Positions 48,605-58,049 of a stretch of 64,000 nt of DNA are shown here, piece by piece. Positions within the stretch are counted from its first letter, which is position 1; every line of letters starts with the position of its first letter. This DNA comes from Rugamonas rubra (GTDB lineage Bacteria > Pseudomonadota > Gammaproteobacteria > Burkholderiales > Burkholderiaceae_D): the NCBI RefSeq assembly GCF_900114705.1, contig NZ_FOTW01000008.1:124001-188000 (forward strand). Direction: 5' to 3'. A program made the position numbers and the translations under genes. The notes beneath the pieces were generated by a model. The model searched no databases, was not told the origin of the DNA, and worked only from the letters and a program-made list of their open reading frames with translations.

Positions 48605-48799
48605 CGCCCGCTTTTCGCGCCGCGCGCCGCGCGCCCCATGCTCGTTGCCGTCCCGTTTTCGTTCCACGTCCGCGCCCGCGCGGGCGGAGTATCAAAGTGT
48701 TGCAGTTCGCAGGTTGGTTGGCTGCGCGCGCCTACCCGGCGCGTTGGCGGTTATCTGAGTGTGGTTTGTATGCTTGATCAATAACAAGAAGGGGACAAT

Positions 48800-50983
<2,184 letters not shown>

Positions 50984-51038
50984 CAGGGTCGGCGGCGCCG
51001 GGCCAGCCGCGCCGAATGGGCAAGCAAGTGCCCAATTG

Positions 51039-51071
51039 AATGTCCAGCCTGAGCTTCGGCTGGACATTTTT
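51039..51071 (+). terminator. Intrinsic terminator after hppA
   Basis: TGTCCAGCC (51041-51049) pairs with GGCTGGACA (51058-51066) around TGAGCTTC, followed by five T residues. Confidence 0.88.
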
Positions 51072-51172
51072 CCTTGGCGCGGCCACAAACGTGAACAATT
51101 GTTTCCATTGCTGGTAACGCGCGCCGGGCCGGCCGATAATGAATGACACGATGCGCACAGCGAGGTGTCGCC

Positions 51173-51709
51173 ATGAGTTACCAAAAAACCGCGTTGATTT
51201 TGGCCGCCGTGCTCGGCTTGCTGGCTTGCGGCTATGCCTGGGCTGCGGCGGGGCAGGGCGCCGATCCGGCTCCAGTTCCAGCTCCGGCCGTGGCCGTGAC
51301 CGCGCCGAGCACGCCGCCGCCGCCCGCGTCGACCGCCGCGCCTCAGCGACCATTGGAGGGGCAGGCCTACGCCAGCCTGCCGTTCTGCACCTTGAGCGCG
51401 GACGGCAAGCACTTGGCGCGGCAACCCTGCCGCACCGCGCCGCCGCAGCGCCCCATGCCGCGCCGGCCGGTGCCGCAGATCGTCGAGCCGATGCCGTCGC
51501 CCGCCGCGCCGCCGCGCGTGGCGATGCCGCCGTTGCCGCCGTCCGCGCCGCTGCGCGCGCCGAGTCCGCCCCAGCCGCTGGGCAACTGCGGCGCCGGCGG
51601 CTGCTACGACGCCGGCGGCGCCTGGCAGGGCAACGGCGTCGGCAACACCACCGTCGCGCCGAACGGCAAGCTGTGCCAGCGCAACGGCATCTGGTTGCAG
51701 TGCCTCTGA
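51173..51709 (+). CDS. Exported Pro/Ala-rich protein with cysteine-containing C-terminal motif
   Basis: A 178-residue protein that I do not recognise. A signal peptide or anchor (ALILAAVLGLLACGYAWAAA) with a lipobox-like LLAC precedes long Pro/Ala-rich stretches. Islands of sequence lie around QAYASLPFCTLSADGKHLAR and the C-terminal LGNCGAGGCYDAGGAW and LCQRNGIWLQCL. Six cysteines in short pairs suggest disulfides. The ATG at 51173 has GAGG about 7 bp upstream. The compositional bias and neighbours do not suggest a role. Confidence 0.7.
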   Translation: MSYQKTALILAAVLGLLACGYAWAAAGQGADPAPVPAPAVAVTAPSTPPPPASTAAPQRPLEGQAYASLPFCTLSADGKHLARQPCRTAPPQRPMPRRPVPQIVEPMPSPAAPPRVAMPPLPPSAPLRAPSPPQPLGNCGAGGCYDAGGAWQGNGVGNTTVAPNGKLCQRNGIWLQCL

Positions 51710-51874
51710 GTCTCTGCGCCAGCCAGATGTCCTTGGTAAGCGTCGGCCCGGTAGCCCGGTGGAATGAAGCGTATGCAACGGCGGTGTGGTGCCTAGTCGA
51801 GGTGAAGCGAGGTGGTAACGCACCGGTGTCGTGGAAAGCGCCCCTTGCCAACAGACATGACGGGGAAAACAAGA

Positions 51875-53185
51875 ATGGCTAAACAGGTCTTAGTTCGCAA
51901 GCGCGTTGCAGTTGTCGGCGGAGGTCCGAAAGCCGTCGCCTTGGCGGTCAAGACCAAAGTATTGAAGGCGCTCAAGCTGCAAGATACGGAAGTTGTCATC
52001 TTCGAAAAGAAATCCATCGGTGCCGCCTGGGAAGGTGGCGACGGCTATTCGGATGGGGAGCAACGGCTGTGTACTCTGGCGGAGCGCGACCTTGGGTTTC
52101 CCTACAAGTCTTTGTACGGCCGGACGGCGGACGCAGGTATGCTGAACTACTCGTGGCAGCAATTCTTGGTAAGCCGCGCGCAGGCCTACAGCGCTTGGGT
52201 CGACGCCGGGCGCAAACCTCCCAAACATAAGATGTTCGCGCACTATTTGCGGTGGGCGTTGAAGCGGGCGGGTAACAACCCAGTTTTTGGCAAGGTCACT
52301 CAAGTCCAACAATCGGGAGGCCAGTGGAGCGTCGAGTACGAGGACGCGGCAGGAACCCGCCAAACGCATGCGGACCTTTTTGATGGCGTGGTGATGACTG
52401 GGCCGGGCCCTGCCAAGCCCTTGCAGGTGCTGGACGATGCGGGGCGGCCGGCAACATGTTCACGCATCTTCAACGGTGAAGACTTCTGGCGTCGGCTCAG
52501 TGAGGTGGCGGCGCTCATCCCCACCATGGGTTCTCCGACCTTCGGCCAGTTCGATACCGACATCCTCATCATCGGTGGTGGTGGCACGGCCGCAGCAACG
52601 TTGGCCTGGCTGTTGTCGAATGGCTGCATGAGCCATGCCGTTCAGGTCGTGGCTACCCGCGCGGTTTTGCACACCAGGGTGGACAGTCTGTTCGAGAACA
52701 AGCTTTTTAGCGAGGAGGACACGTGGAAGACTTTGTCTTCGGCCAGTCAGGACGAATTTTTCAATCGTCTCAATCGCGGGGTGGTCTGGGCCACGGTGAT
52801 CGACAAGGTGTCCGCAGCAGAAAACCTCGCCATCAGGGACGGCAAAGTCGACTCCATCGTGGTCAAGGCCGTGAACGGCCAGGAGCAGCTGTCTGTGACG
52901 GTGACGCAAGGCAACGCCACGCAAATTGTGATTCAACCGTATATTCTCATTGACGCCACCGGATTCGACTCGCGTTGGTTCAAGCCTCTGCTCCCGCAGT
53001 GGCCCGCCGGAGCGCGGGACCAAGACCTTGAAGCATCATTAGGCGACGAACTCCAATATGTGGCGCCACACTGGAAGCTGCCCCTGCTGCATGCCCCCAT
53101 GCTATCGAAGCGGGTGGGGCCTGGATTTGCCAGCTTGATGGTCTTGGGCGGCATGTCCGACCGCATCTTGCGGGCCTATCGGTAG
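51875..53185 (+). CDS. Two-Rossmann FAD/NAD(P)-binding protein, function unknown
   Basis: A 436-residue protein. A first dinucleotide fold starts at KRVAVVGGGPKAVALAV (about residues 10-26). A second, DILIIGGGGTAAATLAWLL, lies near residues 228-246, and DATGFDSRWF is near the end, as in flavin-dependent monooxygenases and related pyridine-nucleotide enzymes (lysine/ornithine N-hydroxylase-like layout). The substrate is unknown. The ATG at 51875 is chosen; an in-frame ATG 18 bp earlier lacks a ribosome site. Lower GC and looser codon use than the neighbours suggest transfer. The tandem ribbon-helix-helix gene follows 78 bp downstream. Confidence 0.75.
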   Translation: MAKQVLVRKRVAVVGGGPKAVALAVKTKVLKALKLQDTEVVIFEKKSIGAAWEGGDGYSDGEQRLCTLAERDLGFPYKSLYGRTADAGMLNYSWQQFLVSRAQAYSAWVDAGRKPPKHKMFAHYLRWALKRAGNNPVFGKVTQVQQSGGQWSVEYEDAAGTRQTHADLFDGVVMTGPGPAKPLQVLDDAGRPATCSRIFNGEDFWRRLSEVAALIPTMGSPTFGQFDTDILIIGGGGTAAATLAWLLSNGCMSHAVQVVATRAVLHTRVDSLFENKLFSEEDTWKTLSSASQDEFFNRLNRGVVWATVIDKVSAAENLAIRDGKVDSIVVKAVNGQEQLSVTVTQGNATQIVIQPYILIDATGFDSRWFKPLLPQWPAGARDQDLEASLGDELQYVAPHWKLPLLHAPMLSKRVGPGFASLMVLGGMSDRILRAYR

Positions 53186-53201
53186 GGGACTCTCCCTCCG
53201 C

Positions 53202-53234
53202 TTGACATGCGGTCGAGAGATATGTATACGTATA
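53202..53234 (+). promoter_or_regulatory. Promoter with TATACGTATA palindrome before the tandem ribbon-helix-helix gene
   Basis: TTGACA (53202-53207) is an exact -35 element, 17 bp before TATACG (53225-53230). The palindrome TATACGTATA (53225-53234) overlaps the -10, a natural operator for the downstream ribbon-helix-helix protein itself. Confidence 0.6.
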
Positions 53235-53263
53235 TATGTTTTGTATCTACTGCGGAGCTCATT

Positions 53264-53653
53264 ATGTCCACCGAAAATCTGGTTCTGCGCACCGTCTACG
53301 TCGACCCTGACATAGACGACCAGTTGCGTGAGGAGGCACTCGCCAAGCAGGTCAGCAAGGCGGACTTGTTTCGGACGTACCTGGTGGCGGGAATCAAGGC
53401 TGTGAAGTTGCAACCCAATTTGTTCAAGGTGGAGGGCGCTCGCGGCGGCCCTGCGTTGGTGCTGCGTACTGTCCACATGGACCCTAAGTTGGACGAGAAG
53501 CTGCGCGTCGAAGCGTTCGATAGCCGCACCAGCAAGAACGACCTGATGCGTCGCTATGTACGTATCGGCATGAGCCAGCAGGATGCTTCGACGACGCGGG
53601 CGGTACGCCCTTCGAAGCGGTCTGCCAACAAGCGGGAACCCGTCCTGGGGTGA
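53264..53653 (+). CDS. Tandem ribbon-helix-helix-like protein (internal duplication)
   Basis: A 129-residue protein made of two similar halves, ENLVLRTVYVDPDIDDQLRE... (residues 5-46) and PALVLRTVHMDPKLDEKLRV... (64-105). They share LVLRTV, DP, LR, EA, SK, DL and R-Y. Each half has a short strand followed by two helices, the layout of a ribbon-helix-helix monomer, so one chain may form a complete single-chain DNA-binding unit. The C-terminus is basic (RPSKRSANKREP). The ATG at 53264 has GGAG 6 bp upstream. It may repress its own promoter; target genes are unknown. Confidence 0.7.
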   Translation: MSTENLVLRTVYVDPDIDDQLREEALAKQVSKADLFRTYLVAGIKAVKLQPNLFKVEGARGGPALVLRTVHMDPKLDEKLRVEAFDSRTSKNDLMRRYVRIGMSQQDASTTRAVRPSKRSANKREPVLG

Positions 53654-53793
53654 CGAGGGACTCCTGCCCCGTACGCACGGCACCAAGGTGGGAAGTCCGA
53701 GCCTTGGGCTATGGTTTTGAGCGCTCCCCCGTCCCCCACGAAGAACTTTTTTGCTGCCGCGCGCGGAAATTCGCTACAATTGCCGTCGACTTG

Positions 53794-53809
53794 ACGTTTA
53801 CGTAAACGT
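53794..53809. promoter_or_regulatory. ACGTTTACGTAAACGT operator before the SDR gene
   Basis: A perfect 16 bp palindrome, preceded by TTG to read TTGACGTTTACGTAAACG, lies 90 bp before the SDR start. It resembles the TTTACGT-type sites of the MerR regulator LiuR, which controls branched-chain amino acid and fatty acid breakdown in Proteobacteria; this likeness is from memory. A possible promoter TTGCTG/TACAAT (53751-53780) lies just upstream. The 245 bp gap 53654-53898 holds no gene that I can support. Confidence 0.6.
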
Positions 53810-53898
53810 TATATGTAAGCGTCGCGCGCGACATTTCGATCGGCCAAGGTCCGTGCAGAGGCCGAACCCTTCCATCTATTTTCGAATTGAGGACAGAC

Positions 53899-54657
53899 AT
53901 GCAGATTCAGAACAATGTATTCATCATCACCGGCGGCGCCTCGGGCCTGGGCGCGGCCACCGCGCGCATGATCGTCGAGGCCGGCGGCAAGGTCGTGTTG
54001 GCCGACGTGCAGGTCGAGGCCGGCGAGAAGCTGGCGGCGGAACTGAAGGGCGTGTTCGTCAAGTGCGACGTCACCTCCGAGGCGGACGGCTTGGCCGTGG
54101 TCGCCGCAGCCGTGGCGCAGGGCACCCTGCGCGGCCTGGTCAACTGCGCCGGCGTGGCGCCGGCCGTCAAGACCGTCGGCAAGGACGGCCCGCACCCGCT
54201 CGACGTGTTCCAGCGCACCGTCAACATCAACCTGGTGGGCACCTTCAACATGTGCCGCCTGGCGGCCGACGCGATGGGCAAGACCGAAGCGGCCGAGCAC
54301 GGCGAGCGCGGCATCATCATCAACACCGCCTCGGTGGCGGCCTACGACGGCCAGATCGGCCAGGCCGCCTACGCCGCCTCGAAGGCGGCCGTGGTCGGCC
54401 TGACCCTGCCGATGGCGCGCGACCTGTCGCGCAGCGGCATCCGCGTGATGACCATCGCCCCGGGCATCTTCGAAACCCCGATGTTGCTGGGCATGCCGAG
54501 CGAGGTGCAGGACGCGCTGGGCAAGATGGTGCCGTTCCCGCCGCGCCTGGGCAAGCCGTCCGAGTACGCCCAGCTGGCCCGCGCCATCATCGAGAACGTC
54601 ATGCTGAACGGCGAATCCATCCGTCTGGACGGCGCTATCCGCATGCAACCCAAGTAA
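53899..54657 (+). CDS. SDR enzyme, 3-hydroxyacyl-CoA dehydrogenase type 2-like
   Basis: A 252-residue short-chain dehydrogenase. The Rossmann motif is FIITGGASGLGAATARMI, an Asp in LADV after beta-2 favours NAD, and LVNCAGVAPAVKT and NTASVAAYDGQIG are followed by Tyr158 and Lys162 in AYAASKA. The segment APGIFETPMLLGMP is typical of the HSD17B10-like 3-hydroxyacyl-CoA dehydrogenases that act in fatty acid or isoleucine oxidation. GAGGA lies about 7 bp before the ATG. The upstream palindrome fits control by a fatty acid or branched-chain amino acid regulator. Confidence 0.88.
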   Translation: MQIQNNVFIITGGASGLGAATARMIVEAGGKVVLADVQVEAGEKLAAELKGVFVKCDVTSEADGLAVVAAAVAQGTLRGLVNCAGVAPAVKTVGKDGPHPLDVFQRTVNINLVGTFNMCRLAADAMGKTEAAEHGERGIIINTASVAAYDGQIGQAAYAASKAAVVGLTLPMARDLSRSGIRVMTIAPGIFETPMLLGMPSEVQDALGKMVPFPPRLGKPSEYAQLARAIIENVMLNGESIRLDGAIRMQPK

Positions 54658-54696
54658 GGTGTAAACGGTTTTTGGTGTAGGATGCCAGAGTCATCG

Positions 54697-54726
54697 GCGC
54701 GCGGCCCAGGTCGCGCGTTTTTCTTT
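54697..54726 (+). terminator. Intrinsic terminator after the SDR gene
   Basis: CGCGCG (54698-54703) pairs with CGCGCG (54712-54717) around GCCCAGGT, followed by a T-rich stretch (TTTTTCTTTT). Confidence 0.75.
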
Positions 54727-54777
54727 TGGGTGCTTCACGGAGCCAGGGATGCTGGTGAATTCAGCCGGCGCGGCCTC

Positions 54778-54803
54778 AGGGGCAGACCCTAGGGTCTGAC
54801 CCT
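54778..54803. repeat. Short GGGTCAGACCC dyad, copy 6
   Basis: AGGGGCAGACCCT (54778-54790, one base changed) directly abuts AGGGTCTGACCCT (54791-54803). It lies between the SDR terminator and ggt. Confidence 0.85.
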
Positions 54804-54858
54804 CGATCTGTGCCGCCGGTTTTGCCGGCGTTCCGATAGGCCGTGAAGGCCCATTTTT

Positions 54859-56670
54859 ATGAGAGGCTGCATGCCACATCTGAAGAACCGCGCGCTGTCC
54901 GCCGCGCTGCTGGGCGCCACCTTGCTGGCCGGCGCCGCCGCATTCACCAGCCCGGCGCTGGCCCAGGAGGCGCCGCAGCGCGCCCCCGAAATCGCCACCG
55001 GCTACGCCGCCAAGGCTGGCTGGTCGGCGCAGAAGTACATGGTGGCGGCGGCCAATCCGCTGGCGGCCGACGCCGGCTACCAAATGCTCAAGCGCGGCGG
55101 CAGCGCGGTCGACGCGGCCATCGCCACCCAGCTGGTGCTGACCCTGGTCGAGCCGCAGTCGTCCGGCATCGGCGGCGGCGCCTTCCTGATGTACGCCGAC
55201 GCCAAACAGATCCAGGCCTTCGACGGCCGCGAGACGGCGCCGGCCAGCGCCGACGAGCACCTGTTCCAGGACGCCGACGGCAAGCCCGTCTCGCGCGAGA
55301 CCGGCGTCATCGGCGGCCGCTCGGTCGGCGCGCCCGGCGTGCTGCGCATGCTCGAGCTGGCCCACCGCCAGCACGGCAAGCTGCCGTGGGCCGCGCTGTT
55401 CGGCCCGGCCATCAAGCTGGCCGAGGGCGGCTTCGCCGTCAGCCCGCGCCTGAACGCGCTGCTGTCGTGGGACAAGTACCTGGTGCGCGACCCGGTCGCC
55501 GCCGCCTACTTCTTCGACGCCGACAAGCGGCCCTGGCCGGTCGGCCACGTGCTGAAGAACCCGGCGCTGGCGCAGACCCTGCACGAGATCGCCAAGGGCG
55601 GCGCCGATGCCTTCTACACCGGCCGGATCGCCCGCGACATCGTCGCCAAGGTGGCCGGCCATGCCCGCAATCCCGGCAAGCTGAGCCTGGCCGACATCGC
55701 CGGCTACCAGGCCAAGGTACGCGCGCCGATCTGCAGCGACTACAAGGCCTGGACCGTGTGCGGCATGCCGCCGCCGTCGTCGGGCGGCATCGCCATCGCG
55801 CAGATGCTGGGCATGTTGGAGAACAAGAACCTGGCCGCCTACCCGCCGCAAAACGGCAGCTACGGCGCCGAGGCGATCCACCTGTTCAGCGAGGCCGGCC
55901 GGCTGGCCTACGCCGACCGCAACCGCTACGTCGCCGACACCGACTTCGTGCCGCTGCCGGGGCGCGGCGTCGACGCCCTGCTCGACAAGGGCTACCTGGC
56001 GCAGCGCGCCGCGCTGATCGGCGAGCGCTCGATGGGCCGCGCCAAGCACGGCACGCCGCCCGGCATGACGGTGGCCTGGGGCGCCGACAGCGAGACGGCG
56101 CGGCCGTCCACCTCGCACCTGGTGGCGGTCGACGGCTTCGGCGGCGCCGTCTCGATGACCACCTCGGTGGAGGACGCCTTCGGCTCGCGCCAGATGGTCG
56201 ACGGTTTCCTGCTTAACAACCAGCTGACCGACTTCTCCTTCGAGTCGGCCGACGCCGACGGCCCCGTCGCCAACCGGGTCCAGGCCGGCAAGCGGCCGCG
56301 CAGCGCCATGTCGCCCACGCTGGTGTTCGACAAGGGCACGCGCAAGCTGCTGCTGGCCACCGGCTCGCCGGGCGGCTCGGCGATCATCAACTACGTCGCC
56401 AAGGTGCTGGTGGGGACGCTGGACTGGGGCCTCGACGTGCAGCAGGCGATCAGCCTGCCCAACCTGGGCAGCCGCAACGGCCCGACCGAGCTGGAGGCCG
56501 GCCGCGTCGCCCCCGAGGTCGTCGCCGCGCTGCGCGCCCGCGGCCACGAGGTGCGCGAGACGGAGCAGAACTCCGGCCTGCAGGGCATCATGCGGCGCCG
56601 GACGGCCGCCGGCGAACACTGGTTCGGCGGCGCCGACCCGCGGCGCGAGGGGGCGGTGCGCGGCGACTGA
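54859..56670 (+). CDS. ggt: Gamma-glutamyltransferase (glutathione hydrolase) proenzyme
   Basis: A 603-residue periplasmic Ntn-hydrolase precursor. A signal peptide (SAALLGATLLAGAAAFTSPA, cleaved near ALAQ) precedes the large subunit (SGIGGGAFLMYADAKQIQAF, ETAP). The autocleavage point is before Thr418 in ARPSTSHLVAVD, which becomes the catalytic N-terminus of the small subunit. SAMSPTLVF and TGSPGGSAIINYVAKVLVG are substrate-site motifs. It cleaves gamma-glutamyl bonds, for example in glutathione. The ATG at 54871 (MPHLKNR, with GAGAGG close before) is an alternative start. Confidence 0.95.
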   Translation: MRGCMPHLKNRALSAALLGATLLAGAAAFTSPALAQEAPQRAPEIATGYAAKAGWSAQKYMVAAANPLAADAGYQMLKRGGSAVDAAIATQLVLTLVEPQSSGIGGGAFLMYADAKQIQAFDGRETAPASADEHLFQDADGKPVSRETGVIGGRSVGAPGVLRMLELAHRQHGKLPWAALFGPAIKLAEGGFAVSPRLNALLSWDKYLVRDPVAAAYFFDADKRPWPVGHVLKNPALAQTLHEIAKGGADAFYTGRIARDIVAKVAGHARNPGKLSLADIAGYQAKVRAPICSDYKAWTVCGMPPPSSGGIAIAQMLGMLENKNLAAYPPQNGSYGAEAIHLFSEAGRLAYADRNRYVADTDFVPLPGRGVDALLDKGYLAQRAALIGERSMGRAKHGTPPGMTVAWGADSETARPSTSHLVAVDGFGGAVSMTTSVEDAFGSRQMVDGFLLNNQLTDFSFESADADGPVANRVQAGKRPRSAMSPTLVFDKGTRKLLLATGSPGGSAIINYVAKVLVGTLDWGLDVQQAISLPNLGSRNGPTELEAGRVAPEVVAALRARGHEVRETEQNSGLQGIMRRRTAAGEHWFGGADPRREGAVRGD

Positions 56671-56739
56671 CTGTGGTAAGGAGGCTCTAAAGGCTGGGCG
56701 AGCCTCCCCAAACAGTGCAGACCCTGCTAATCTTGTCGT

Positions 56740-57909
56740 ATGGGAATTCAAAAGAAAACCGGCCTGATCCTCACCGGCGGCGGCGCCCGCGCCGCCTACC
56801 AGGTGGGGGTGCTGCAGGCTATATCGGAAATACTGTGGGAGGCCGGCTGGCCGCCGGCGCGCAACCCCTTCGACATCATCTGCGGCACCTCGGCCGGCGC
56901 CATCAACGCCACCGCGCTGGCCTGCCGCGCCGACAACTTCGGCGAGGGCGTGCAGAAGCTGCTCGACGTCTGGCAGCACATCAGCGTCGACCAGGTCTAC
57001 CGCGCCGACTCGCTCGGCGTGCTGCGCTCCGGCGCGCGCTGGCTGTCGCTGCTGTCGTTCGGCTGGCTGCTGCGCAAATGGCGCGCCGCGCCGCCCCAGT
57101 CGCTGCTCGACAACACGCCGCTGGCCAGCCTGCTGCACCGCATGCTCGACCTGCCGCGCCTGGACACGGCGCTGTCCGAGGGCCTGCTGCACGCGCTGGC
57201 GGTGACCGCCTCGTCCTACACCGGCGGCCAGCACATCACCTTCTACCAGACCGCCGCCGAGATCGCGCCCTGGGTGCGCATGCAGCGCATCGCGCTGCAG
57301 GACCAGATCGGCATCGAGCACCTGCTGGCCTCGGCGGCGATCCCCTTCATCTTCCCGGCCACGCCGCTGTACCTGGGCGGCCACCGCGAATACTGCGGCG
57401 ACGGCTCGATGCGCCAGCTGGCGCCGATCTCGCCGGCCATCCACCTCGGCGCCAGCAAGGTGCTGGTGGTCGGCGCCGGCCGCCTGACCGAGCCGGCGCG
57501 CGACGCCAGCGAGTCGGCCCGCTACCCCAGCCTGGCGCAGATCGCCGGCCACGCCATGTCCTCGATCTTCCTCGACAGCCTGGCGGTCGACATCGAGCGG
57601 CTCGAGCGGATCAACCGCACCCTGTCGATGCTGCCGCCGGAGCTGCTGGTGAACACCCCGCTCAAACCGGTCGAGCTGCTGGTGATCGCGCCGTCCGAGC
57701 GGCTCGACGACATCGCCAGCCGCCACATCGCCAGCCTGCCGCCGCCGATCCGCACCATGTTGTCGGGCATCGGCGCGACCGAGGCGCGCGGCTCGGCGCT
57801 GGCCTCGTATTTGTTGTTCGAATCGACGTATACTTGCGAGCTGATCCGTCTCGGCCAGCGCGACACCCAGGCGCGTAAGGCCGATGTGTTAGCCTTCTTC
57901 GGTTCGTGA
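56740..57909 (+). CDS. Patatin-like phospholipase
   Basis: A 389-residue acyl hydrolase of the patatin family. The oxyanion glycine-rich loop is LTGGGARAAYQVGVL, the nucleophile elbow is CGTSAG with Ser51, and the catalytic Asp is Asp221 in CGDGS, where the usual DG(A/G) has Ser. There is no signal peptide. A C-terminal region (SRHIASLPPPIRTMLSGIGA) is common to proteobacterial DUF3734-lacking patatins. It probably hydrolyses phospholipids or neutral lipids in the cytoplasm or at the inner membrane. It follows ggt by about 70 bp. Confidence 0.9.
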   Translation: MGIQKKTGLILTGGGARAAYQVGVLQAISEILWEAGWPPARNPFDIICGTSAGAINATALACRADNFGEGVQKLLDVWQHISVDQVYRADSLGVLRSGARWLSLLSFGWLLRKWRAAPPQSLLDNTPLASLLHRMLDLPRLDTALSEGLLHALAVTASSYTGGQHITFYQTAAEIAPWVRMQRIALQDQIGIEHLLASAAIPFIFPATPLYLGGHREYCGDGSMRQLAPISPAIHLGASKVLVVGAGRLTEPARDASESARYPSLAQIAGHAMSSIFLDSLAVDIERLERINRTLSMLPPELLVNTPLKPVELLVIAPSERLDDIASRHIASLPPPIRTMLSGIGATEARGSALASYLLFESTYTCELIRLGQRDTQARKADVLAFFGS

Positions 57910-57950
57910 GCGGCTTAGCCGGCTGCACCCCGCCCCGCGACGCATACGTC

Positions 57951-57980
57951 GGGGTCTGACCCCGCATGGGGTCAGACCCC
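57951..57980. repeat. Short GGGTCAGACCC dyad, copy 7
   Basis: GGGGTCTGACCCC (57951-57963), GCAT, and GGGGTCAGACCCC (57968-57980). The arm order is reversed relative to copy 5, but the same GCAT loop is kept. It lies between the patatin and hybrid kinase genes. Confidence 0.9.
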
Positions 57981-58049
57981 TAGCTTGCGGGGTTGGTTTG
58001 GCGTCACGCGCGCCCCCAATACTTTTTTTACTGTGAACGAGTCACGCTA

